This document shows, one piece after another, positions 6,560-12,923 of a stretch of DNA of 53,854 nt (positions within the stretch are counted from its first letter, which is position 1; each line of letters starts with the position of its first letter). This stretch comes from a virus. Position numbers and translations under genes: made by a program. The notes beneath the pieces were generated by a model that worked only from the letters and a program-made list of their open reading frames with translations, had not been told where the DNA came from and made no database searches. Where the stretch lies: positions 1 to 53,854 of the IMG/VR virus record IMGVR_UViG_3300046011_006760. One strand, written 5' to 3'.

Positions 6560-7888
6560 TTATATGTTATTTTTTTTAACAAGTCTATCTAACTTATAAA
6601 TCGTGTATTTTTTACCTTCAGATAATGATGGTGCGTTAATATTACTTTTGGTGCTCTTTAATTTAACAACATTGTTAGCAGCCCCTGTACTACATTTACC
6701 CTTCTGCGCTTCTTTGTTATTATTTAACTTCGTACAATCATCGAATTCAACAAATGAACCACCAGCCCATTGTGTGTTTTTTTGAGCTTTAGTTTTTTTT
6801 GGGTTGGTTGGGAATTTACCATCTCTTGAAATACCAACAAAACCTGGATTGTCATAACCTATATTACCAACACTTGCTGTGTCTGTTTCAGTAACTACTG
6901 GTGGTAATTTTTTTTCATTGTATTCTTCTGGTTTTTGATTTGAAGGTGAGAATAAAGCAGTATAAGCACCAGAAGATGCCGCTCCAGTACTTTCAGCTAT
7001 CGGTTCTAAAACCATAACTAATTTACTGTCTTTGTCGTATAAATACAATAACTCATCTTTTAATTCTTCATCAATTAACACTAAATCCATTCTGTTTTTT
7101 TCAAAGTCTTTAACACCCTCACCCTTAGACATTTCTTGAAAATTATCGTTAACATAGTTTTCTAATACCTCATCATCAATATCAAAATCATCGTTAAATT
7201 CTATATCACCAACAGAATCTAATTCACCATATTTATCAACATATGGTTCAAATATTTTTGGGTCCATTTGTCCATAATCAAACACATATAATTCACCAGT
7301 GTTTAAATCTTTTAATATAGCCATTTCTAAGTTCATATATTGTAAATCAACATATTTTTTAGTAGATTTTTGTCCTGACATTTTGTTTAATTCACCTCTA
7401 TTGTATGGTGCTTTAGAATCAAATTCAGCTCCAGCTGGATAATCTTCATCGATTGGTGTAATCATTTCTGAAAGTGTTTGTGATATAGCTTCTTTTACTG
7501 AATTAACATCACCCATTTTTTTAGACACTTTATAAGAACCTTCTTTTTTTACTAAATAACCCTTAGATTCTAATGCTTCACATAAGTCTTCGTAGGTTAA
7601 ATTATGATTTTCCCAAAATGTTGAGAATTCTTCATTTAAACCGTAGATGTATTCTAATAAAGAATTAACTTCTTCATGTATTGAGTTTTTTATTCCTGGT
7701 AATGGTTTTTTTAAATTAAGTTTATCACCAAAAATAACTTTCTCTTCTGGTACATATTTTAAATTACGTATATCCTTACCAGCCATACTTCTCCTAAAGC
7801 TTTTAGTTATTACATCTTCACCTTCTTTTATGATACCTATTTTAGTTAGGTTCTCATATTGTTCTTTTGTTATTTTTATTTTTTTCAT
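6560..7888 (-). CDS. Conserved-looking phage protein, probably virion-associated (442 aa)
   Basis: The N-terminus MKKIKITKEQYENLTKIGI is a short helix of the KIxITxxQ type that recurs, from memory, on Bacteroidota phage proteins. The central part is acidic, with FDIDDEVLENYVNDNFQEM-like segments. Near residue 305 is STGAASSGAY, followed by a Pro/Asn-rich linker, then GGSFVEFDDCTKLNNNKEAQ and KGKCSTGAANNVVKLKSTKS. These Ser/Gly/Ala-rich junctions separate domains and could be processing sites. No enzyme motif is seen. It is co-transcribed with the 83-aa gene upstream (2 nt gap) and ends at the hairpin 6523-6553. A structural or internal virion role is inferred from composition and neighbours only. 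Confidence 0.7.
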   Translation of the reverse strand: MKKIKITKEQYENLTKIGIIKEGEDVITKSFRRSMAGKDIRNLKYVPEEKVIFGDKLNLKKPLPGIKNSIHEEVNSLLEYIYGLNEEFSTFWENHNLTYEDLCEALESKGYLVKKEGSYKVSKKMGDVNSVKEAISQTLSEMITPIDEDYPAGAEFDSKAPYNRGELNKMSGQKSTKKYVDLQYMNLEMAILKDLNTGELYVFDYGQMDPKIFEPYVDKYGELDSVGDIEFNDDFDIDDEVLENYVNDNFQEMSKGEGVKDFEKNRMDLVLIDEELKDELLYLYDKDSKLVMVLEPIAESTGAASSGAYTALFSPSNQKPEEYNEKKLPPVVTETDTASVGNIGYDNPGFVGISRDGKFPTNPKKTKAQKNTQWAGGSFVEFDDCTKLNNNKEAQKGKCSTGAANNVVKLKSTKSNINAPSLSEGKKYTIYKLDRLVKKNNI

Positions 7889-7890
7889 GG

Positions 7891-8142
7891 TTATGCGTTT
7901 TTATTTGATAATGAGTCTCTCCAGACACCTCTTTTAACCCAAAGAGTTTTATATAATTGTGTCAATACGTTTTTAGTAATTTCAACAACTTTATCTTCTA
8001 ATTCTTTATCATTTTTAAGTCTATCTTTAACTATTTTTTCAACTTTATTTTTAAAAGTTGTTGAATCCATGTAGACCTTAATCTCTTTTGAAATATCAGA
8101 TTTGGTAATATCTTCGTTTATTTTTTTACTATTTTTATTCAT
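7891..8142 (-). CDS. Hypothetical helical protein, 83 aa
   Basis: This Lys/Glu-rich helical protein has a conserved-looking core LEDKVVEITKNVLTQLYKTLW followed by VKRGVWRDSL near the C-terminus. I have a recollection of this LTQLxKTLWxKRxxWR pattern in Bacteroidota phages but no functional name. The gene leads a two-gene operon with the 442-aa protein (2 nt gap), and an ATATTTAT element lies 12 nt before its ATG. There is no membrane segment or metal motif. Function unknown. Confidence 0.65.
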   Translation of the reverse strand: MNKNSKKINEDITKSDISKEIKVYMDSTTFKNKVEKIVKDRLKNDKELEDKVVEITKNVLTQLYKTLWVKRGVWRDSLSNKNA

Positions 8143-8153
8143 AGTTATATTTT

Positions 8154-8167
8154 ATTAATAAATATTT
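8154..8167 (-). promoter_or_regulatory. Recurrent AAATATTTATTAAT element
   Basis: The minus strand reads AAATATTTATTAAT, 12 nt before the ATG at 8142 and just after the terminator at 8175-8203. It belongs to the recurrent ATATTTAT set. Confidence 0.4.
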
Positions 8168-8174
8168 ACAATAA

Positions 8175-8203
8175 ATAAAAAAAGCCCAAAACGGGCTTTA
8201 TTT
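8175..8203 (-). terminator. Intrinsic terminator of the lysis-like operon
   Basis: The stem AAAGCCC (8181-8187) pairs with GGGCTTT (8193-8199) around AAAAC, followed on the minus strand by a U-rich tract (plus-strand A-run 8172-8183). It lies about 20 nt after the stop at 8220. Confidence 0.9.
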
Positions 8204-8219
8204 TTGTTTTCATTTAATT

Positions 8220-8621
8220 TTATTTTATCAAAAGGAAAGATGTTGTTATAATACCTAAAAAAGTACCAGCTTTCCAAAAAAATGATTTAACCTTTTGACC
8301 TTTTAATTCTTTGTGTAAATCATCAGTTAAATGTTCGTATTGGTTTATTTGCAAATCTTTTTGGTGAATGATAAACTTATTGTTTTCATCTTTATCTTTA
8401 TACAATGAAATTATAGTATCTTTTTGAGCTTCTCTTTCTTGAAGTTTTAAGATTTTTTCTTTAGTCAATTCTAACTCAATTTTGCAACCGTCGTATCTAA
8501 GTAAATCCTTAGCTACTAACCTTAGAATTTTATTTGGTAAAATTGTTTTCGTTGTATCTACTTGTGAAAAACTGCTCAAGCTCAGCATTAGAAAGCTTAT
8601 CAATATTATTAACTTTTTCAT
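8220..8621 (-). CDS. Secreted coiled-coil protein with C-terminal membrane helix (spanin-like candidate)
   Basis: This 133-residue protein begins MKKLIILISFLMLSLSSFSQ, a clear Sec signal peptide with the FSQ end typical of Bacteroidota exported proteins. There is no lipobox cysteine. Residues 40-108 are a charged helical stretch (ELTKEKILKLQEREAQKDTI), followed by a C-terminal hydrophobic segment (AGTFLGIITTSFLLIK). The gene overlaps the upstream 120-aa gene by 92 bases in another frame. Two overlapping envelope genes behind a cell-wall amidase recall Rz/Rz1 spanin pairs, but the missing lipobox and the extra C-terminal helix differ from classical Rz1. It is the last gene before a terminator. 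Confidence 0.65.
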   Translation of the reverse strand: MKKLIILISFLMLSLSSFSQVDTTKTILPNKILRLVAKDLLRYDGCKIELELTKEKILKLQEREAQKDTIISLYKDKDENNKFIIHQKDLQINQYEHLTDDLHKELKGQKVKSFFWKAGTFLGIITTSFLLIK

Positions 8622-8892
8622 TTGTTTGATTTTTTACTATTGTTATTGTGTTATCTATATGTTGTATTTCTTTTGTAATAGAAATCACATTTTCTTTTAC
8701 TGAATCTATTTTGGTCGATATGTTTTTATCAACAACTTGAGCTGAGTCAACCTTTGTTTGTATTGATTCTATTTTATCTTTATACGCTTTTACATCTGTT
8801 TTAATACCATTGGTGTTAATAATGTTGTATAACGCTAAAACGATTATAATACCTAATAAAACGTTTTGTTTGTTTAATTGTAATAAATTCAT
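8530..8892 (-). CDS. Inner-membrane-anchored coiled-coil protein (i-spanin-like candidate)
   Basis: This 120-residue protein has one N-terminal membrane helix (VLLGIIIVLALYNII, residues 11-25). A long predicted periplasmic coiled coil follows, with repeated D-x-x-x-TKIDSV and VKNQTNEKV heptads. The C-terminal segment is LSNAELEQFFTSRYNE. This is the topology of an Rz-type inner-membrane spanin. The downstream exported protein starts inside this gene in another frame, which is also the classical nested spanin arrangement. It is 7 nt from the upstream 165-aa gene. The spanin role is inference from topology and context. Confidence 0.65.
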   Translation of the reverse strand: MNLLQLNKQNVLLGIIIVLALYNIINTNGIKTDVKAYKDKIESIQTKVDSAQVVDKNISTKIDSVKENVISITKEIQHIDNTITIVKNQTNEKVNNIDKLSNAELEQFFTSRYNENNFTK

Positions 8893-8899
8893 AATACTA

Positions 8900-9397
8900 T
8901 TATTTTAAATAATCATCAATATTTTGTTTAGCCCATTCTGTTGCCCAAACATCATAATAACCTTCTAATTTATTTAATATTTCTGGTAATTTAGGGTTAG
9001 AAACGTTTTTAACAATAGGGTCCTCAAAACCTTTAATTAAATCCATTTCAAAATATACACCAGAACGATTATCTTGGTTAACCCAAGTTGGCATTTGTTG
9101 TCTGTCTGATTGGTTATTGTTTACACCACTACCTTCATCACCTTCTAAAAACACAACTTTCATGTTAACGTTTCTAGAATCACCTTGTTTTGAAACCGTG
9201 ATAGATTTTATCACAGCAATAGGGTAAACTATCTCTTTTAATTTTTTTAACTCATCTTTATAAATCGGTGTGTTTTTTTCAATCTCGACAGCTTTAACGT
9301 CATCGCTATTTTCTTTTACCAAAACATTTTGATAACCACCTCTTATCATAGACATCATTTTTTTTGTCATGTCATGTTCGTTTATACGTTCTTTCAT
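8900..9397 (-). CDS. Hypothetical protein, 165 aa
   Basis: This unrecognised protein starts with a Met-rich helix, INEHDMTKKMMSMIRGGYQ (residues 5-23). The rest looks like a mixed alpha/beta domain, with IYPIAVIKSITVSK-like strands (around residue 60), an Asn/Ser/Gln-rich linker, and a C-terminal helix LEGYYDVWATEWAKQNIDD. There is no signal peptide or catalytic motif. The ATG overlaps the amidase-like gene's stop by 4 bases (ATGA-type coupling), placing it in the lysis-like operon. Function unknown. Confidence 0.65.
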   Translation of the reverse strand: MKERINEHDMTKKMMSMIRGGYQNVLVKENSDDVKAVEIEKNTPIYKDELKKLKEIVYPIAVIKSITVSKQGDSRNVNMKVVFLEGDEGSGVNNNQSDRQQMPTWVNQDNRSGVYFEMDLIKGFEDPIVKNVSNPKLPEILNKLEGYYDVWATEWAKQNIDDYLK

Positions 9398-10005
9398 AGT
9401 TCTTCTAGTTTTTCTTTAAATATCTCAAAACCCCATGATGGGTTTAAATCTGTAAAATTTTTATCCAAATTGCTTTTATATAACACACCAGAATAATCAA
9501 AAAAATTATCTATTTTTGTATTATGACTAATAACTTTTTTAGGTATATTAAACTCATCACACAAATCTTTAATTAATTCTAAACACGAATTAAATTGTTC
9601 TGTAGTATATGAATCCCAATATTTGTTATTTCTCCAGCGCTTATCTATTACCTCTTTTGGTTTATTATAAATATCACCTAACCACGTAATGTATTGATTT
9701 TTTTCAACAACTTTGCTTAAAGAACCATAGTTTTCTAAAAGGATTATAATTGATTTGTCGTTTAAATCGTCTGAATTAAAAAAATCAGATTTAAATTTTG
9801 GTTCGAAATGTTTATAAACAAAACCAGCCGCATCTATAGTAAATGCAGCTGTTTTTTTATATTTTCCATTATATCGGTGTTTCCACCCAAAAAAATGTTT
9901 CATTTGGTCATTAAACGTATGACCTATTACTATTTGTGTTTTTTTTGTTTCCTCTTTAATATAATTATTTTCAGATAACACATATGTTTTTTCATCTAAA
10001 ACCAT
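9394..10005 (-). CDS. Degenerate N-acetylmuramoyl-L-alanine amidase-like protein
   Basis: This 203-residue protein has the layout of the amidase_2/PGRP fold. TQIVIGHT (residues 23-30) is the first strand with a candidate zinc ligand His29. FTIDAAGFVYKHF (55-67) matches the HFxIDxDGxVYxH strand, with the usual His replaced by Ala. IIILLENYGSL (87-97) matches the IELENxG strand. VISHNTKID (159-167) carries His162, the GHxxI position. DLNPSWGFEIFKEKL (187-201) matches the DPGPxFxWxxF end. Since at least one expected ligand or catalytic position looks altered, it may bind rather than cut peptidoglycan. It overlaps the upstream gene by one base (TAATG). Confidence 0.6.
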   Translation of the reverse strand: MVLDEKTYVLSENNYIKEETKKTQIVIGHTFNDQMKHFFGWKHRYNGKYKKTAAFTIDAAGFVYKHFEPKFKSDFFNSDDLNDKSIIILLENYGSLSKVVEKNQYITWLGDIYNKPKEVIDKRWRNNKYWDSYTTEQFNSCLELIKDLCDEFNIPKKVISHNTKIDNFFDYSGVLYKSNLDKNFTDLNPSWGFEIFKEKLEEL

Positions 10006-11417
10006 TAACGTTTCCCAGTTATTCTTTGAATTAAATTATTTCTTTTTGGTTCTGGAATGTTTACCGAAAAACCTCTATTTCTTTCTTTAACTTCTTTAAT
10101 TTCTTCTAAGGTTATCTTACCTTTAGCGTTTAAATTTTCTTCTTCAATTGGTAAAATCTCTTCTTCAACTACAGCAACTTCTTCTTCTACTTTAGCAACT
10201 TCATTTTCAACTTCAACCACTTCTTCATAATCACCTAAAATGTGGTTCATAACCATATCTAACGCATGTGATTCATCATATTCTTCCTCATCTTCTTCTT
10301 TTTCTTGTGGTGATGGTAAGAACACTTCTTGATTTATTTCTAAAGGTTTTTCTGGGAATTTAATTTCTCCAGATTCTCCATCTATGATAAGTTCATCAAC
10401 TGGGTCTATTATATTCTCAAAAATTGGTTGTTCAATTGTTTCATCATCTGAAAATTCGATTGGTTCTTCTAAAACATCGTTATCATGCTCTCTAGTAGAT
10501 ACTCCAGGTGATTTATATTCGAATTTATTATAATTTGGTTCATTTTGTACTTCAACATTTTTTTCATCTTCATTATTTAACACTTCAACTATATCTTCTA
10601 ATATTTTTTTAGTTTCATCTTCTTCTTCTTTTTCAATTTGAAAAACTTTGTTTGTAATAAGAACCAAAGCAACTGCTAATGGGTCAAAAACAAAAATTAA
10701 AAGTAATATCAAATAATTAACAACACTAGCCATAGAGATACCAGTTAATTGGGCAATGTATTTTAAAGGACCAACTTCAGCAGCGACTGAACTACCAGAT
10801 TTCAATTCAATTGCTTTAACATTGTATGCGTTTATAGAATCTGAAAGTACAATGTTTTTAGCATTTAACACATCTATTTCAGTGTTTAATTTTTGTATTT
10901 CACTATCAGCAGACTTAATATCACCTCTAACGCTATTTTTAGCTCTATTAGAACCAGAATTATCTAATCTAGATTCTTGACTACTTCTTAAGTTAGATAG
11001 TTGGTCTAAACGCTTTGTTTTAGTGTCTATTAATTTTTGATTATCAACTACACTTTTTTCAAAGGTTGCTTTTTTAGCATCTAAAACACCTAACTCACCT
11101 TCATGGATTTCTAACTTATTTGCTGTTGATTGGTAAGCGTTTGAAAGAAACCCATAGATACCAGCGGATGTGATAACCATTAATATAACAACACTTATCG
11201 CTAAATAAATTCTAAGTGTTTTGGCTAACTTGTTCCAATAAGTGTGTAAGGCTGTTGTTGTTACTAATTTACCTAATTCTAATACTGACGCCATTATAAT
11301 AACAGACACGCTAGCACCTGCAAATAGTTGGCTAAGACCCCATACTGAAAAGTATGCTGCGCAACCAGCAACAGCGAGAGCTAGACCTAACATGACATAT
11401 TTAAGTTTGAACTTCAT
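10005..11417 (-). CDS. Polytopic membrane protein with coiled coil and long acidic tail (470 aa)
   Basis: Hydrophobic helices lie at about residues 7-32, 35-57 and 70-92, then a soluble coiled coil (about 97-205, with KATFEKSVVDNQKLIDTKTK). A fourth membrane helix follows at 234-256 (NYLILLLIFVFDPLAVALVL). Residues 260-470 are acidic and probably disordered (VEVENEVAKVEEEVAVVEEE), ending in a basic tail, NNLIQRITGKR. An even number of membrane spans would place both ends and the acidic tail in the cytoplasm. It leads the operon that continues into the amidase-like and spanin-like genes, which suggests envelope or lysis-timing work. No family name can be assigned. Confidence 0.75.
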   Translation of the reverse strand: MKFKLKYVMLGLALAVAGCAAYFSVWGLSQLFAGASVSVIIMASVLELGKLVTTTALHTYWNKLAKTLRIYLAISVVILMVITSAGIYGFLSNAYQSTANKLEIHEGELGVLDAKKATFEKSVVDNQKLIDTKTKRLDQLSNLRSSQESRLDNSGSNRAKNSVRGDIKSADSEIQKLNTEIDVLNAKNIVLSDSINAYNVKAIELKSGSSVAAEVGPLKYIAQLTGISMASVVNYLILLLIFVFDPLAVALVLITNKVFQIEKEEEDETKKILEDIVEVLNNEDEKNVEVQNEPNYNKFEYKSPGVSTREHDNDVLEEPIEFSDDETIEQPIFENIIDPVDELIIDGESGEIKFPEKPLEINQEVFLPSPQEKEEDEEEYDESHALDMVMNHILGDYEEVVEVENEVAKVEEEVAVVEEEILPIEEENLNAKGKITLEEIKEVKERNRGFSVNIPEPKRNNLIQRITGKR

Positions 11418-11418
11418 A

Positions 11419-11432
11419 TTTAATAAATATAG
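11419..11432 (-). promoter_or_regulatory. Recurrent CTATATTTATTAAA element before the membrane-protein operon
   Basis: The minus strand reads CTATATTTATTAAA immediately before the ATG at 11417. It belongs to the recurrent ATATTTAT set; if it is a promoter, the transcript would be nearly leaderless or start inside the gene. Confidence 0.3.
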
Positions 11433-11447
11433 ATTTAAACTTATTTG

Positions 11448-12269
11448 TTATAAATTAATAAGACTTTGTAACTTTTTTGTGTTATGTCTTAATTTTCTTA
11501 TTGCTTTTTCTTTGATTTGTCTGATTCTTTCTTTCGTTAAATCATATTTGTCACCGATAGCTTCAAGTGTCATACCATCATGTTCGTTATTAATACCAAA
11601 ATAAGATTCAATTATCATTCTTTCTCTTTCATCTAAAATAGATAGTATGTTGTTCAATTCTATTTTAACTATGTCTGATATTTCAACATCTTCTAATTTA
11701 TTTTCTAACTCATCACCAATAATTAAATCGATTATCTCACCACCGTCTTCATTTACATTTTGATTAAGAGATGATGTTTTAGGGTAATTTAATAACGACT
11801 CATCAAAACTAGACATTTCACGCATTAATTCATCTTCATTATCCTCACCATTACCAAACTCTTTATTTAGTTTTGAAATTTTATTGATAACATTTGCTGG
11901 TAATCTTACAACTCTAGCGTTATCATTTAAACTTTGAATTATTGATTGTTTAACCCACCAAACAGCATAAGATATAAATTTAAAACCTCTTGTATGGTCA
12001 AATCTAGTTGCAGCTTTAATTAATCCGTAATTACCCTCACTTATTAAATCAGATAACGTTAAACCTTGACCTTGATAATCTTTGGCAATTGAAATAACAA
12101 ATTTTAAATTTGCATTAACTAATTCATCTATCGCTAACTGGTCACCTTTTTTTATTCTTATTGCTAACTCAACTTCTTTGTCTGGAGTTAACACAGTTGA
12201 TTTTTTTATTTCTTTAAAATATTTTGATATGGTATCATCTGCATTGTAGTTTAAAAATTTTTTACTCAT
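11448..12269 (-). CDS. Sigma-70 family RNA polymerase sigma factor (group-1-like)
   Basis: A 273-residue sigma factor with regions 1.2, 2, 3 and 4 and no region 1.1, the same size class as the primary sigma of Bacteroidota. Region 1.2 begins near residue 10 (DTISKYFKEIKKSTVLTPDK). Region 2 carries ANLKFVISIAKDYQGQGLTL and the core-binding/-10 block GFKFISYAVWWVKQSI. Region 3.0 is RLPANVINKISKLNKEF. Region 4.2 has the HTH MTLEAIGDKYDLTKERIRQI. It probably redirects host RNA polymerase to phage promoters. It stands alone between two transcription boundaries, with a perfect inverted repeat (12290-12311) in its leader. A host-like full-length factor differs from the small T4 gp55 late sigma. Confidence 0.93.
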   Translation of the reverse strand: MSKKFLNYNADDTISKYFKEIKKSTVLTPDKEVELAIRIKKGDQLAIDELVNANLKFVISIAKDYQGQGLTLSDLISEGNYGLIKAATRFDHTRGFKFISYAVWWVKQSIIQSLNDNARVVRLPANVINKISKLNKEFGNGEDNEDELMREMSSFDESLLNYPKTSSLNQNVNEDGGEIIDLIIGDELENKLEDVEISDIVKIELNNILSILDERERMIIESYFGINNEHDGMTLEAIGDKYDLTKERIRQIKEKAIRKLRHNTKKLQSLINL

Positions 12270-12289
12270 TAATACTTTTCTTTTTTCTG

Positions 12290-12311
12290 TTTATTGTTAT
12301 TTAACAATAAA
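12290..12311. promoter_or_regulatory. Perfect palindrome in the sigma-factor leader
   Basis: TTTATTGTTA (12290-12299) and TAACAATAAA (12302-12311) are perfect complements separated by two T. The palindrome lies 20 nt upstream of the sigma ATG. It could be an operator for a dimeric regulator or an mRNA hairpin; this is inference. Confidence 0.45.
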
Positions 12312-12315
12312 TTAT

Positions 12316-12352
12316 AATGATAAAACCCTTAAAAGTCAAGGGTTTTATCATT
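12316..12352 (-). terminator. Terminator hairpin after the 169-aa gene
   Basis: The arms AATGATAAAACCCTT (12316-12330) and AAGGGTTTTATCATT (12338-12352) form a perfect 15-bp stem with a 7-nt loop, right at the stop codon of the gene ending at 12352. The U-tract on the minus strand is weak. Confidence 0.75.
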
Positions 12353-12861
12353 TATTTTACTAACAAATCCAATATTTTTTTATCTTCTTCTGTTAGATTT
12401 TCAACCCCAGCATCAATTATCTTGTCGAATAATGCTTGCTTTTGGTTTTTGGTCATTTTCTCTATTTCTTTCTCAGTGACCACACATTTAGTTATTATAT
12501 TTTCTGTTTTCGCTGTTACGATAACATCTTCATTTTTTAATACATTTAAAAAATCTTCCGATTTATGTTTTAATGTTTCTTCATCCATATCCCTTAAAAA
12601 ACCAAATAAAGATTCATGAATATCTTTTTTGTTTATACAATATCCTGAATTATCTTTGTTTAAATCAAATAATAAAAAATTCCTATTATTAAAAGTAAAA
12701 TAATCGGTTAATTCTATTGGGTCCATAAAAGAAGTGAAGGTTGATATAATCATACCCTTACCATCTAAAAAATTTGGTTTACCTTCACTTACCTTGTCAA
12801 CTTCAGGATAAACAGCTTTAGTATCACCAATAACAACAATACAATAATTTCTGAATTTCAT
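12352..12861 (-). CDS. Hypothetical protein, 169 aa
   Basis: The N-terminal half is a probable alpha/beta domain: YCIVVIGDTKAVYPEVDKVS (residues 6-25), FLDGKGMIISTFTS (31-44) and YFTFNNRNFLLFDLNKDNSG (54-73). The C-terminal half is helical, with KNEDVIVTAKTENIITKCVV and KDKIIDAGVENLTEEDKKIL-like segments. I recall similar proteins in other Bacteroidota phages but no function. It has its own promoter, an exact TATCTTTG box with TTG 20 nt upstream, and its own terminator, so it is expressed as a single gene. The use of a host-type promoter suggests early expression. Confidence 0.7.
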   Translation of the reverse strand: MKFRNYCIVVIGDTKAVYPEVDKVSEGKPNFLDGKGMIISTFTSFMDPIELTDYFTFNNRNFLLFDLNKDNSGYCINKKDIHESLFGFLRDMDEETLKHKSEDFLNVLKNEDVIVTAKTENIITKCVVTEKEIEKMTKNQKQALFDKIIDAGVENLTEEDKKILDLLVK

Positions 12862-12877
12862 AATATAAGTTTTTTTA

Positions 12878-12908
12878 CAAAGATATGATTTTTTTCTTTA
12901 ATTTACAA
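12878..12908 (-). promoter_or_regulatory. Bacteroidota-type promoter for the 169-aa gene
   Basis: On the minus strand TATCTTTG (12878-12885) is preceded by TTG (12906-12908) with a 20 nt spacer. The ATG lies 17 nt downstream. Confidence 0.75.
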
Positions 12909-12923
12909 CTTTTTTAGTGTAAA

